Source: Ensifer sp. LCM 4579
GTDB lineage: Bacteria > Pseudomonadota > Alphaproteobacteria > Rhizobiales > Rhizobiaceae
Reading direction: 5' to 3'
NCBI RefSeq assembly: GCF_001854885.1
Contig: NZ_MDDV01000005.1
Span: 143,586 to 190,274, forward strand
DNA length: 46,689 nucleotides
Below are positions 1-8,637 of the stretch, piece after piece; the first letter of the stretch is position 1; each line of letters begins with the position of its first letter. Under the pieces are notes generated by a model that had not been told where the DNA came from, did no database searches, and saw only the letters and a list, made by a program, of their open reading frames with translations. Both the position numbers and the translations under genes were made by a program.

Positions 1-1001
1 TCATGGGGCTCTGCATGCTGCTCAGCACTCTCTGTGCCGCGGCCCTCCTGGCACTGACGGTGACGGGATTGTTCTCGCCCTGGCCGGTCTATGCGATCCT
101 GATCATCTTCGGCATCGAGCGGGCGTTTCTTGCGCCGGCCTCGCAGTCGCTGGCGCCCAATCTCGTGCCGGCCGAAGACCTTGCGAACGCGATTGCCTGG
201 AATTCCTCGTCCTGGCAGACGGCGACGATCGTCGGGCCGGTGGTGGGCGGGTTGATCTACGGGCTTGGTCCGACGGTGCCCTATACGGTCAGTCTCTGCT
301 TCTTCGCCGCGGCGGCGCTCATGGTGCTGGCGGTGCCGAGACCTGCCCAGCGTTCGACGCAAGCGGGGCAGAGCTGGCAGACGATCACCGCCGGCTTCCG
401 CTATATCAGGGCCGAGAAAGTGGTGCTCGGCGCGATCTCGCTCGATCTCTTCGCCGTCCTGCTCGGCGGCGCAGTGGCGCTGATGCCGGTCTTCGCGCGC
501 GACGTACTGGCGCTCGGGCCGTGGGGCCTCGGACTTTTGCGCGCCGCGCCGGGCATCGGCGCCGTCGGCATGGCCATCTGGCTCGCCGCCCACCCGATTC
601 GAAACCGCGCCGGCTTCTATATGTTCACCGGCGTCGCGCTTTTCGGTCTTGCCACCATCGTTTTCGGCCTTTCCACGACGGCCTGGATCTCGATCACCGC
701 GCTCGTCGTCATGGGGGCTGCGGACATGATTTCCGTCTACGTGCGCGAGATCCTGATCACGCTCTGGACCCCGGACGAACTGCGCGGCCGCGTGAATGCC
801 GTCAACATGGTGTTCATCGGCGCCTCCAACGAGCTTGGCGAATTCCGGGCCGGAATGATGGCTTCAGGCTTCGGCTCCGTCTTCGCCGTGGTCTTCGGCG
901 GCTTGGGCACCTTGCTCGTATCGCTCCTTTGGGTGATCGGTTTTCCGCAATTGCGCAAGATCGACACGCTCGACGTCCCGGCGGAGCACCGGAGCGTTTG
1001 A
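1..1001 (+). CDS. MFS transporter, 3' part
   Basis: This is the C-terminal 332 or so residues of a major facilitator superfamily transporter. The reading frame is open at the window edge, and the first Met at base 3 is probably internal because the expected first few membrane helices are missing. The visible part alternates hydrophobic helices with short basic loops, for example the segments near residues 5-45, 130-175, 205-245 and 285-315. It most resembles the MFS_3/enterobactin-exporter-like group of drug or siderophore exporters, but the substrate cannot be read from the sequence. It converges on the glutamine amidotransferase gene, with 19 bp between the stop codons. Confidence 0.8.
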   Translation, partial: MGLCMLLSTLCAAALLALTVTGLFSPWPVYAILIIFGIERAFLAPASQSLAPNLVPAEDLANAIAWNSSSWQTATIVGPVVGGLIYGLGPTVPYTVSLCFFAAAALMVLAVPRPAQRSTQAGQSWQTITAGFRYIRAEKVVLGAISLDLFAVLLGGAVALMPVFARDVLALGPWGLGLLRAAPGIGAVGMAIWLAAHPIRNRAGFYMFTGVALFGLATIVFGLSTTAWISITALVVMGAADMISVYVREILITLWTPDELRGRVNAVNMVFIGASNELGEFRAGMMASGFGSVFAVVFGGLGTLLVSLLWVIGFPQLRKIDTLDVPAEHRSV

Positions 1002-1020
1002 GCTGCGGTGAGCAGCCTGT

Positions 1021-1785
1021 CTACATCTTTACCGGACTGGAGACTCCCTGCCGTTGCGGCGGCTTGCCCGTCTTGCCGCCGCGCAGGAAGATGAGCTCCA
1101 GGAAATTCTCCATCCAGGTCCGCAAGGGGCGGTCGTGCAGCATGCGCCCATCGAGATGGGCTTTGCCCATCTGAGCGCCGGGCAGCACGAAGCGGTGGGC
1201 GCCGTGGACGACCCAACGGTGCATCATCGCCCGTGTCAGCTCTCCGTGGAACTGGATGCCCCAGGCACTGTTGCCATAGCGGAAGGCCTGGTTCGGATAG
1301 GTATCGCCGGTCGCCAGCAGCTCCGCATCCTTCGGCAGATCGAAGCCTTCGCGGTGAAAATGGTAGACCATGGCCGGCCAGTCGATCAGCGCCTGGCCGA
1401 CTTCCGTGGCCTTGAGCGGGTACCAGCCGATCTCGGTCATGCCCTCATGATGGGGCGCAACCTTGCCGCCGAGATTGCGGGCGAGCATCTGCGCACCAAG
1501 GCAGATCCCGAGATAGGGCTTGTTCTCCTTCAACGGCACCGACAGCCAGTCGATTTCGCGGCGAACGAATTCCTCCTCATCATTCGCGCTCATTGGCCCG
1601 CCGAAAACTATCGTGCCCGAATGGCCGCTTAATGTCGGCGGCAGATCGTCGCCGAGCGCCGGCCGGCGGATATCGAGGCTGAAGCCTTTCTGCTCGAGGA
1701 TATGGCCGACACGTCCGGCGCTCGAGCGCTCCTGATGGAGGATGATGAGGATCGGTTTCTTGGCGTCGCAGCCCTCTTGCGGCAT
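1021..1785 (-). CDS. Class I glutamine amidotransferase
   Basis: A 254-residue stand-alone GATase1 domain like the glutaminase half of GMP synthase. Such domains hydrolyse glutamine to supply ammonia, or act as gamma-glutamyl hydrolases. The nucleophile elbow is GICLGAQ with Cys95, and the His-x-Glu pair is in QFHGE (His180, Glu182), so the catalytic triad is complete. The frame stays open upstream, but the residues there are low-complexity shadow sequence. The ATG at 1785 lies 2 bases after the stop of the TerB-like gene, which points to translational coupling. It is the last gene of the minus-strand run that starts at hemC. The acceptor substrate is unknown and no synthetase partner lies beside it. 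Confidence 0.85.
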   Translation of the reverse strand: MPQEGCDAKKPILIILHQERSSAGRVGHILEQKGFSLDIRRPALGDDLPPTLSGHSGTIVFGGPMSANDEEEFVRREIDWLSVPLKENKPYLGICLGAQMLARNLGGKVAPHHEGMTEIGWYPLKATEVGQALIDWPAMVYHFHREGFDLPKDAELLATGDTYPNQAFRYGNSAWGIQFHGELTRAMMHRWVVHGAHRFVLPGAQMGKAHLDGRMLHDRPLRTWMENFLELIFLRGGKTGKPPQRQGVSSPVKM

Positions 1786-1787
1786 CG

Positions 1788-2270
1788 TCAGCTTTCCTGT
1801 TGCCCCCTTGCGTCCGCCTCCCCGTCGATCCTGGCGGCTGCTTCCCGCCGCTTCAAGACACGGTCGCGCCCCGAAACGCCGAGCAGATCGGCGATCCGCC
1901 AGATCACGTGGTCCTCCATCTCGCTGCGCTCGCCATCGGCATAGACAATGTCCCAGAGCATGCCGACGAGCTCGACGCGCTGTTCCTCCGCAAAGTGGCG
2001 CTTGATCTCGGCGGTGAACTGGTAAAAGTCGATCGCCTCGCTTTCCGCCGTCTCGCCGGCCGCCACCAGGGCATTGAGGGCGCTGTCGTCGAGTTGATAG
2101 TACTCCTTGATGATCGCCCGCATCTTGCGGCGCTCGGAAGAGCGGATTTTCCCGTCGGCTTCCATCACCTGGAAACAAAGCCCGATGACGGCAATGCGGG
2201 GATCGCCCCTTTCGATCTGCGCAGCCGAACCCGTCAGCCCCTCGAGGAAGGCTCGAAACCGTTCAAACAT
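1788..2270 (-). CDS. TerB-like protein
   Basis: A 160-residue, mostly alpha-helical protein of the TerB/tellurite-resistance-B-like family. The two repeated acidic patches, VMEADGKIRSSE near residues 36-47 and IVYADGERSEMED near residues 110-122, match the metal-binding helical repeats of TerB. No signal peptide or membrane segment is visible, so it is probably cytoplasmic. In alphaproteobacteria such proteins are often found near membrane or heme genes, and their role is not established. It lies between hemY and the amidotransferase in the same orientation, 68 bp downstream of hemY and 2 bp upstream of the amidotransferase start. Confidence 0.8.
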   Translation of the reverse strand: MFERFRAFLEGLTGSAAQIERGDPRIAVIGLCFQVMEADGKIRSSERRKMRAIIKEYYQLDDSALNALVAAGETAESEAIDFYQFTAEIKRHFAEEQRVELVGMLWDIVYADGERSEMEDHVIWRIADLLGVSGRDRVLKRREAAARIDGEADARGQQES

Positions 2271-2314
2271 CTCTTGTGCCCATAGCCCGTCGAAACATTA
2301 GATCCATAGCTAGA

Positions 2315-2330
2315 GCGGAGAAAGCTCCGC
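2315..2330. other. Short hairpin between hemY and TerB-like gene
   Basis: A perfect 6-bp stem (GCGGAG with CTCCGC) and an AAAG loop lie in the 68-bp gap between two minus-strand genes. There is no T-run after it on the minus strand, so it is not a clear terminator. It could be an mRNA processing or stability element. Confidence 0.35.
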
Positions 2331-2338
2331 GCCAGTCT

Positions 2339-3940
2339 TCAGAAAAGCCGGAAATTGGCCTTGTCCCTGTCCCCTGCCATGGAGTCGCGAACGCCCGGAT
2401 CGTCCGGACGACGGCCGAAGAAGGGGGCCGGCTCCTCGTCGCCGACCGGCTCCTTGCTCTCGGCCGGCGCTGCGGTTTCTTCCTTTCGTTCCGGCAATTC
2501 GATGGGCGCCTCGGCTTTTGCAGGCGCAGCCGGCGCCTCCGCTTCAATGGGCTCCGGCGGTTCGGCTGCGGACGCCGGTGTCACGGTCACCGGCGGCAGG
2601 CTGCGGATTGCCGCGTCGGGGTCCGGCCGGCCCTCTTCCGTCGTTGCCGTAAGCTGCGTTGGCGGCGCTTTCCATTCGAAGGCATCGAGCCGGCCGCTGA
2701 CCGGCGAGACCGGCAGCCAGGAGGGTGAAATCACCCCATCGGCGGTCCAGGCCGGATCCCGCGGGCTGCGTAGCGCCTGCGCCATCCAGTGGCGGATGCG
2801 GCCCTCGTCGCCGGTGTCCGCCTCCTCGATATCCGCAAGCAGCATGAAGATGCTCTCGGCCGGCGCAAGCCGGGCGGCGGCCTCGGCCTTTTGCCGGGCA
2901 AGGTCGAGTTCGCGCGCCTCGAGCGCCGCCTCGGCCACGGTCGCCAGGGCAACGGCGTTGTTGCCGTGCAATGTTTCGAGCCTCTTCGCACGCTTCAACC
3001 GGTCGAGCGCGGTATCGCCACCGCGTGCCCGCACGTAAAGGCGCGCCAACTCGGGATGCGGTTCCAGCTTCCAACTTCTTTCGAGGATCGTGGCCCCCTT
3101 GCGCAGATTGTCTTCGCGAAACAGGGCCTTGGCGGCGATCAGCGCCGCCGGTACCAGCCGCTCTTCGAGCTTCAGCGCCGCCAGCGCGTCGTCGCGCGCC
3201 GATTTCGGATCCGCCTCGAGCTTGCCCATGGCGCGTGCCGTCAGCAGCACGGCTTTTTTCCGGTTCGCCTCCTTCTTGCCGAGGACATTGGCGGAGCGGC
3301 TCTGATCGAGGAGACGGATCGCCTCGTCCCATCGGCCCGCCTGGCTGCGATCGTCGAGCGTCGCGAGCGTCGCCCAGGCCAGGTGCGGCGCCTTTTCGGC
3401 GGCGCGCTCGGCATATTGGCGGGCAGCCTCATGGGCACCGAGGCGCTTGGCCTCGAGATAGAGCCCGCGCAGGCCGAGTTCGCGCGTCTCCGGGTCGTCG
3501 GCCATCAGTTCGAATTTCCGGCGCGCGTCGTCATGCCGGCCCTCGATCAGTGCCGTCTGCGCCTCGAGAAGATGGATCAGCGGCTCCTGATCCACCCGGA
3601 TCAGGCTGCGTGTCCGGCTCACCATCTTGCGGGCGAGGATGGCATCGCCGGCGCCGGCGGCGATCAGCCCGGTCGAAAGCGCTTGATAACCGCGGTCGCG
3701 CTTGCGGGCGCGGAAATAGCGGGTGACGGTGTGCGGCGACAGCCATATCGCCCGGACCAGCCAAATGGTGATGAGGACCAGCGCAAAGAGCGAGATCAGG
3801 ATGCTGGCCGCTCGCATCAGGCTCATTTCGATGAGCTGTCCCTGCCAGATCAGCGAAAGCTCGCCCGGCCGGTCCGCAAGCCAGGCAAAGCCGAGGGCGA
3901 GAGCGAGGACGAGCAGGATGAAGAACAGTATCCGGATCAT
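2339..3940 (-). CDS. hemY: HemY-type heme biosynthesis-associated protein
   Basis: A 533-residue inner-membrane protein of the proteobacterial HemY family. This family is distinct from the Bacillus protoporphyrinogen oxidase of the same name. Two N-terminal hydrophobic segments (about residues 1-20 and 40-67) anchor it. The large region after them (about 70-410) is built of TPR-like helical repeats rich in Ala, Arg and Leu. The C-terminal 110 residues are Pro, Ala and Glu rich and probably disordered. HemY proteins are thought to help organise late heme synthesis, but their biochemical role is not settled. It is the fourth gene of the hemC-hemD-mitofilin-hemY run. A palindromic repeat fills nearly the whole 121-bp gap between it and the preceding gene. 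Confidence 0.9.
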   Translation of the reverse strand: MIRILFFILLVLALALGFAWLADRPGELSLIWQGQLIEMSLMRAASILISLFALVLITIWLVRAIWLSPHTVTRYFRARKRDRGYQALSTGLIAAGAGDAILARKMVSRTRSLIRVDQEPLIHLLEAQTALIEGRHDDARRKFELMADDPETRELGLRGLYLEAKRLGAHEAARQYAERAAEKAPHLAWATLATLDDRSQAGRWDEAIRLLDQSRSANVLGKKEANRKKAVLLTARAMGKLEADPKSARDDALAALKLEERLVPAALIAAKALFREDNLRKGATILERSWKLEPHPELARLYVRARGGDTALDRLKRAKRLETLHGNNAVALATVAEAALEARELDLARQKAEAAARLAPAESIFMLLADIEEADTGDEGRIRHWMAQALRSPRDPAWTADGVISPSWLPVSPVSGRLDAFEWKAPPTQLTATTEEGRPDPDAAIRSLPPVTVTPASAAEPPEPIEAEAPAAPAKAEAPIELPERKEETAAPAESKEPVGDEEPAPFFGRRPDDPGVRDSMAGDRDKANFRLF

Positions 3941-3961
3941 GTAGTCTTCTTTCTTCCCTTA

Positions 3962-4061
3962 CGGCGCTGCGCGTCCCGTCAGACGCGCAAAGGACGCTGT
4001 AACGCTTTAAATCTGCGCATCGGGCTTTCCGAGAATCGGTCAGGATTTTCGGGCCGATGCG
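3962..4061. repeat. RIME-like intergenic palindromic element, full copy
   Basis: A roughly 100-bp element made of two adjacent imperfect palindromes. The first is built around GACGCGCAAAGGACGC followed by TGTAACGCTTT. The second has arms GCGCATCGGgCTTTCCGA and a complementary half ending in CGGGCCGATGCGC. A diverged copy in the same layout is at 15668-15764, and half copies are at 7421-7476 and 29674-29726. I recall elements like this as the rhizobial RIME family; the name is from memory. The element ends where the TAG stop of the mitofilin-like gene begins. Confidence 0.7.
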
Positions 4062-5339
4062 CTAGCCTTGCGTGCCGCTGCGCGCCATGGCCTCGGCCAT
4101 GGCGGCATCGATGACCGTTTCGACATGCAGCCGCCGGTCGAGCTTCCCCTTGAACGCCTGCCCGGCGGACTTCGCGGCCTCGGGAAGATTGGCCCATTCG
4201 AGCGACGCGCCCTTGAGATCGCCATTGTCGAGCTTGTCCTCTATGCGGGCGATTACCGCTTCCGGCGTGTCGCCTTCGACGCTGCCCACCGGACGCACCC
4301 GGATGCCGGACATCGCGCTCGAAACGAGACGGTCGAAAATTCCCTCGTCCGGATCGGGCTGGACGAGCGCGTCCAGCATCGCCGAGGCTGCGGCCGGGAA
4401 TTCCGTCCGCAATTGCGTGCGCGTGGCGACACCCGTCGGGGCGTCGTCGGCCAGCTCCTTCACCGTCTCATCCTCCGGCGCGACGCTGCGCAGCTGATCG
4501 AGTTCGGCGAGGAAAGGCCCACCGCGATCGATCGCCGTCTTGAGCGCCGTGACGGCAACGGCCTTTGCCATCCGGATATCATTAGCCGGCTCATTCAGCT
4601 TTTGCTCCGCCTGGTCGATGCGCGCCGCGAGTTCGGATCTTTCGGTCTCCGCGGTCTGTCTGGCATCGGCAAGCCCGCCCTTCAGCGTTGCGATTTCCTT
4701 GGTCAGATTGTCGAGCTCGGCCTGAAAAGCCGCCACGGTCGGCGCATCGTCGCCGGCCGGCGTTCCGGTCGTCTGCTCCAGCGCCGCGACGCGGCCTTCC
4801 AGGGGAGCGATGTCGACCGGCGCCGGCTGCGGCCGGGCTTGGAGCTCGGCCTTTATGGCCTCGATTTCGCTCCTGAGTTCCTGCTCCGCCGTGCCGTTGC
4901 CGCGTTCCGGTCCGAGAGCCGGGAGGTAGCCGGCATATTGCAGCACCCCGGCGCCGGCAAGCGCCACCAGACCACCAAGGATGCCGGCGGCGAGCGCGCC
5001 GGAAGCGGACGGCCGTCTGGCCCTGGCCTCGGGTGGCGCGGCATTGTTCAAGTGCGGAGGCTCCTCGTCGAAGGCGGCCGCGGCCGCGTCGGCCCGATCC
5101 GCCTCCGCTTCCTCCTGGCGCTCTGTCTCCTGGTGCCCTGTCCCTCGGTGCTCCGACTCCGGGTGCTCCGCCTCGTCCTGGGCGGGCGTCTGGCTCGATG
5201 CCATGTTCGCCGGCGCGTCGGTGACCGGCTCCCGATCGGCGTCAGCACCCGCTTCGGTCACCGTCCGTTCCGCCTCGAGATCGATCGTCAACGGTTCCTT
5301 GTCCGGTTTCGAGCGGCGCGGCGGCTTTTCCGATACCAT
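4062..5339 (-). CDS. Mitofilin-like (COG4223) inner-membrane protein
   Basis: A 425-residue protein with the layout of alphaproteobacterial mitofilin/Mic60 relatives found in heme clusters. A long acidic, low-complexity N-terminus (about residues 1-110) is followed by one hydrophobic helix (about 112-140). Next comes a coiled-coil stretch with heptad-like Leu/Glu/Lys/Gln spacing (about 152-270), and then a helical C-terminal domain (about 275-415) that matches the mitofilin C-terminal region. It probably sits in the inner membrane with the coiled coil in the periplasm. In bacteria the family is linked to membrane organisation, and its place between hemD and hemY suggests a scaffold for heme enzymes. 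This function is inferred. The position resembles enterobacterial hemX, which is not clearly homologous. Confidence 0.8.
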   Translation of the reverse strand: MVSEKPPRRSKPDKEPLTIDLEAERTVTEAGADADREPVTDAPANMASSQTPAQDEAEHPESEHRGTGHQETERQEEAEADRADAAAAAFDEEPPHLNNAAPPEARARRPSASGALAAGILGGLVALAGAGVLQYAGYLPALGPERGNGTAEQELRSEIEAIKAELQARPQPAPVDIAPLEGRVAALEQTTGTPAGDDAPTVAAFQAELDNLTKEIATLKGGLADARQTAETERSELAARIDQAEQKLNEPANDIRMAKAVAVTALKTAIDRGGPFLAELDQLRSVAPEDETVKELADDAPTGVATRTQLRTEFPAAASAMLDALVQPDPDEGIFDRLVSSAMSGIRVRPVGSVEGDTPEAVIARIEDKLDNGDLKGASLEWANLPEAAKSAGQAFKGKLDRRLHVETVIDAAMAEAMARSGTQG

Positions 5340-5699
5340 AGTGATCCCTTCGCGTTTTCTCGCCTTTTGGCAAATTCTTCGTCGGAGCGGCGGCCAGTAT
5401 CGTTTTCCTCGTCCCGCTCACAACCAAACCTAATCAGGGAAGCGCTGCAGGGAAAGCCCCGAGTTCCGTTTTCGCGCCGAAGCAGGATTTCGTGGACGAC
5501 TCCGCGAATGACTGCTTGCTTGCCAGGCTCTGAATATACAACCGCGGCACGGTTTTTCGGAACCTGCCTAGATGACCTTACCCGGGTCCCGAAAGTCCGC
5601 CGGAAAATCGGCGTCGGCTTTGCTGATTCCGCCCATAACGTGCGATGCGCTTCTTGCATGCCGTTGACCAAACCATTGCACCGACCCGTGCGACATGCA
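5340..5699. other. 360-bp non-coding gap between hemD and the mitofilin-like gene
   Basis: No convincing gene is seen on either strand. The frames that are open here read as Arg-rich shadow sequence. On the minus strand, a TATATT-containing stretch near 5535-5545 could be the -10 box of a promoter for the mitofilin-hemY-TerB-amidotransferase run. Its -35 box is poor, so this is only a suggestion. Bases about 5587-5650 keep fragments of the intergenic palindromic element seen elsewhere, including GCGCATCGCAC on the minus strand, but are strongly diverged. Confidence 0.4.
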
Positions 5700-6428
5700 T
5701 CAGGCGGGAGGCAGGCTTCTCTCTCCGTTTCCAAGCAGCTCCAACAGATGCGCCTCGTCGGGCGCTGCGGCGACATCGGCGATGGCGCCGGCCGGCAGTT
5801 CGCCCTCAATCGCCGCGCTCAGGCAGAGATAGCGCGCGGAGAAAGCCGCCGCATCGAGGCCGCCTGCCGCAAGCAGCGTGGCGAAGTGCCGCGCAGTCTG
5901 ACGCGAATAGAGAAGCACCGCGTCGAAAGGGCCGCCACGCAGGAGATCGGGCAGGATTTGCGGCCCGTAGGCGATGGGTTCCATCCGGTAGCATTCGACG
6001 GCCAGGTGCCTGACCTTCTTTTCGGCCAGCACCCGCTCGAAGCCGTCGGCGCGCGGGGCGCCGGCGAGATAGACGAGCGTTCCGGTCTCCGGCGGAATCC
6101 GGGCGGCGAGCGCCTCGCCGGTTCCCGGCCCGATGCGGATATCGGTGAAGCCGAGCGCTGCGGCGGTGCGTGCGGTCGCTTCGCCCACGGCGAAGAGCGG
6201 TGTTGCGCGATGGGGTTTAAGCGCCGGGCCGAGCGCGGCTAGCGCGCGGATCGCCTCCGCGCTGGTGACGGCAAGGGCGTCGTGGGGTTGGTCCAGCGCG
6301 GCCCGGATGGCGGCGACGGAATGCTGTGCCTGCATCAGCGGCAGGATGACGGCCTCGTGTCCAAGCACCGCCAGCTTGTCGGCCGTTCTTGCGGCGGCCG
6401 GCTGCGGCCGGGTCACCAGCAGGCGCAT
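5700..6428 (-). CDS. hemD: Uroporphyrinogen-III synthase
   Basis: A 242-residue HemD. The enzyme inverts ring D and cyclises hydroxymethylbilane to uroporphyrinogen III, the last step shared by heme, siroheme and cobalamin synthesis. The N-terminus ([19 protein letters not shown]) is the usual HemD opening, with the R-P motif. The protein has the expected two-lobe pattern, and [16 protein letters not shown] near residue 80-95 and [16 protein letters not shown] near residue 170-186 are family hallmarks. Overall conservation is low, as is normal for HemD. It starts 3 bp after the hemC stop on the same strand, so the two genes are almost certainly co-transcribed and act in sequence. Confidence 0.92.
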   Translation of the reverse strand: MRLLVTRPQPAAARTADKLAVLGHEAVILPLMQAQHSVAAIRAALDQPHDALAVTSAEAIRALAALGPALKPHRATPLFAVGEATARTAAALGFTDIRIGPGTGEALAARIPPETGTLVYLAGAPRADGFERVLAEKKVRHLAVECYRMEPIAYGPQILPDLLRGGPFDAVLLYSRQTARHFATLLAAGGLDAAAFSARYLCLSAAIEGELPAGAIADVAAAPDEAHLLELLGNGERSLPPA

Positions 6429-6431
6429 GGG

Positions 6432-7364
6432 TCAGGTCCAGCTTTCGAAAAAGCCGGGCCCCGCCTTGGTGCGGATGTCTTCGCCGGCTCTCTGTCCGAG
6501 TTCGGTGGCGTCCGCCGCCTTGCCCTCGACTTCGATGCGGTGGCAGCGGGTGCCGTCAGGCGTCAGGATCATGCCGGAAAAGCGGACATGGGTGCCGTCG
6601 GAAATGGCATAGCCGGCGATCGGCGTCTTGCAGGAGCCGTCGAGCGTCGCCAGGAAACCGCGTTCACAGGAAACCGCCTCATGGGTGCGCGCGTCGTCGA
6701 TCGCCGCCAGCAGCGCGTCGACGCGGTCGTCGCCGATACGGCTCTCGACGCAGATCGCGCCCTGGGCAGGCGCGGGTGGAAACTCTTCTGGATCGAGCAG
6801 TTCGGTCGGCACGTCCGTCATGCCGAGTCGCTTCAGCCCGGCATAGGCGAGCAAGGTGCCGTCGACCTGGCCTTCGGCAAGCTTGCGCAGCCGCGTCTCG
6901 ACCTGGCCGCGATAGGTGATGACGTGTATATCGGGTCTCAGCCGGCGGATCAGCGCCTGCCGGCGCAAGGACGAGGAGCCGACGGTCGCGCCATGCGGCA
7001 GGCCGACGAGCTTCGCCGCCGTACGGCCGACGAAGGCGTCGCGAACATCCTCGCGCGGCAGGAAAGCGGAGAGGGTGAGCCCATCGGGAAGCTTCGTCGG
7101 CATGTCCTTCGAGGAATGCACCGCGAAATCGAGTTCGCCGGACAGGAGCTGCTGCTCGAGCTCCTCGGTGAACAGGCCCTTGCCGCCGATTTCCGCCAGC
7201 GAGCGGTCGGTGATCCGATCGCCTTTCGTCGAGAGGACGACGATCTCGAACATTTCCGGCGGCAGGCGATGGGCGGCGGCCAGCCGGTCGCGCGTTTCAT
7301 GGGTCTGGGCCAGCGCCAGCGGGCTGCCGCGCGTGCCGATGCGGAAAGGTTTCGTTTGCATCAT
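6432..7364 (-). CDS. hemC: Hydroxymethylbilane synthase (porphobilinogen deaminase)
   Basis: A 310-residue HemC. It joins four porphobilinogen units on a dipyrromethane cofactor to form the linear tetrapyrrole. Visible hallmarks are [12 protein letters not shown] (residues 9-20), the HSSKDMPT segment with the catalytic Asp region (83-90), the SSLRR substrate-binding arginines (131-135), and [12 protein letters not shown] with the cofactor cysteine Cys245. Length is normal. Two ATG codons in a row (7364 and 7361) could start it, and neither has a strong Shine-Dalgarno sequence. It is divergent from tsaD across a 168-bp region that contains half of an intergenic palindromic element, so the promoters of both genes lie close to that repeat. 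Confidence 0.96.
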   Translation of the reverse strand: MMQTKPFRIGTRGSPLALAQTHETRDRLAAAHRLPPEMFEIVVLSTKGDRITDRSLAEIGGKGLFTEELEQQLLSGELDFAVHSSKDMPTKLPDGLTLSAFLPREDVRDAFVGRTAAKLVGLPHGATVGSSSLRRQALIRRLRPDIHVITYRGQVETRLRKLAEGQVDGTLLAYAGLKRLGMTDVPTELLDPEEFPPAPAQGAICVESRIGDDRVDALLAAIDDARTHEAVSCERGFLATLDGSCKTPIAGYAISDGTHVRFSGMILTPDGTRCHRIEVEGKAADATELGQRAGEDIRTKAGPGFFESWT

Positions 7365-7420
7365 CGGTCATCCATTGTTACTGCGTGGTTCCCTGTCGGG
7401 TTCGTTTCAAGTATCAAACC

Positions 7421-7476
7421 ATGCAGCACTTCAAAGCGTTACAGCGTCATTTGGCGGCTGAAAGACGCGCGGCGCT
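7421..7476 (-). repeat. Half copy of the intergenic palindromic element
   Basis: Read on the minus strand, this segment holds GCGCGTCTTT, then GACGCTGTAACGCTTTGAAG, then TGCTGCAT. It matches the first palindrome of the element at 3962-4061 and the common rhizobial repeat with the CGCTGTAACGCTTTGAA core. It sits between the divergent hemC and tsaD starts. Confidence 0.65.
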
Positions 7477-7532
7477 ATCGAGTTCGGTGTAGCCAGCTTT
7501 CGGCGCGACCGCAATCATTGAGTAGACGACAT

Positions 7533-8627
7533 ATGTCCACGCCCCTGCGCATCCTCGGCATAGAGACAAGCTGCGACGAGACCGCGGCGTCGGTCGTGCT
7601 GCGCGACGAGAAGGGCAGCGGCCGGATTCTAGGCGACGTGGTGCTCAGCCAGTTGGAAGAGCACAGCGCCTATGGCGGTGTGGTGCCGGAGATCGCCGCC
7701 CGAGCCCATGTCGAGGCACTGGACACGCTGATCGAGGAAGCGCTTTTGCGCGCCGGCGTGTCGCTGAAGGACATAGACGCGATCGCCGCGACGAGTGGTC
7801 CCGGCCTGATCGGCGGGCTGATCGTCGGGCTGATGACCGGCAAGGCGATCGCCCGGGCAATGGGCAAGCCGCTCTATGCCGTCAATCATCTCGAAGGCCA
7901 TGCGCTGACGGCACGGCTGACGGATGGGCTTTCCTTTCCCTATCTCATGCTGCTCGTCTCCGGCGGCCATACGCAGCTGATCCTGGTGAAGGGCGTCGGC
8001 GACTACGAGCGCTGGGGCACGACCATCGACGACGCGCTTGGCGAAGCCTTCGACAAGACGGCGAAGCTGCTCGGCCTTCCCTATCCCGGTGGGCCGGCGG
8101 TCGAGCGGGCGGCGGGAGCCGGCGATCCGGAGCGCTTCGATTTTCCGCGGCCGCTCGTCGGCGATGCCCGGCTCGATTTCTCCTTCTCGGGCCTCAAGAC
8201 AGCCGTCCGCCAGGCGGCGCAATCGCTGGAGCCGGTGACCGACAAGGATATCGCCGATATCTGCGCCTCGTTCCAGCGGGCAATCTCGCGCACGCTCAAG
8301 GATCGCGTCGGCCGCGGGCTCAAGCGCTTCAAGGAAGAGTATGCATCGGTCGCTCAACCCGCACTGGTCGTCGCCGGCGGCGTGGCCGCCAACCAGACGC
8401 TGAGGGCGACGCTCCAGGCGCTTTGCGACGCGCAGGGTTTTCGCTCCGTTGCGCCGCCGCTCCCGCTTTGCACGGATAATGCGGCGATGATCGCCTGGGC
8501 GGGGGCGGAAAGGCTGGCGGCGGGGCTGCCTGCGGACGGGCTCGAAGTTGCGCCGCGCTCCCGCTGGCCGCTCGACGGCGGGGCCCAGGCATTGATCGGC
8601 TCGGGAAAACGCGGCGCCAAGGCATGA
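7533..8627 (+). CDS. tsaD: tRNA N6-adenosine threonylcarbamoyltransferase
   Basis: A 364-residue TsaD (Kae1/Gcp family). It transfers the threonylcarbamoyl group to A37 of ANN-decoding tRNAs, with TsaB, TsaE and TsaC as partners encoded elsewhere. It has [14 protein letters not shown] (residues 7-20), the metal-binding NHLEGH motif (His119 and His123), [11 protein letters not shown], and the SFSGLKTAV segment near residues 215-223. The frame is open far upstream, but the family start and length fit the ATG at 7533. The Shine-Dalgarno sequence is weak (GAGTAG). It is divergent from hemC and lies 10 bp before gpsA. Confidence 0.96.
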   Translation: MSTPLRILGIETSCDETAASVVLRDEKGSGRILGDVVLSQLEEHSAYGGVVPEIAARAHVEALDTLIEEALLRAGVSLKDIDAIAATSGPGLIGGLIVGLMTGKAIARAMGKPLYAVNHLEGHALTARLTDGLSFPYLMLLVSGGHTQLILVKGVGDYERWGTTIDDALGEAFDKTAKLLGLPYPGGPAVERAAGAGDPERFDFPRPLVGDARLDFSFSGLKTAVRQAAQSLEPVTDKDIADICASFQRAISRTLKDRVGRGLKRFKEEYASVAQPALVVAGGVAANQTLRATLQALCDAQGFRSVAPPLPLCTDNAAMIAWAGAERLAAGLPADGLEVAPRSRWPLDGGAQALIGSGKRGAKA

Positions 8628-8637
8628 TGGACGGACA

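Noticed and set aside
6282..7532. Open frame upstream of tsaD that would extend it by over 400 residues
   Set aside because: It runs antisense over hemC and hemD, and TsaD has its normal family start and length from 7533.
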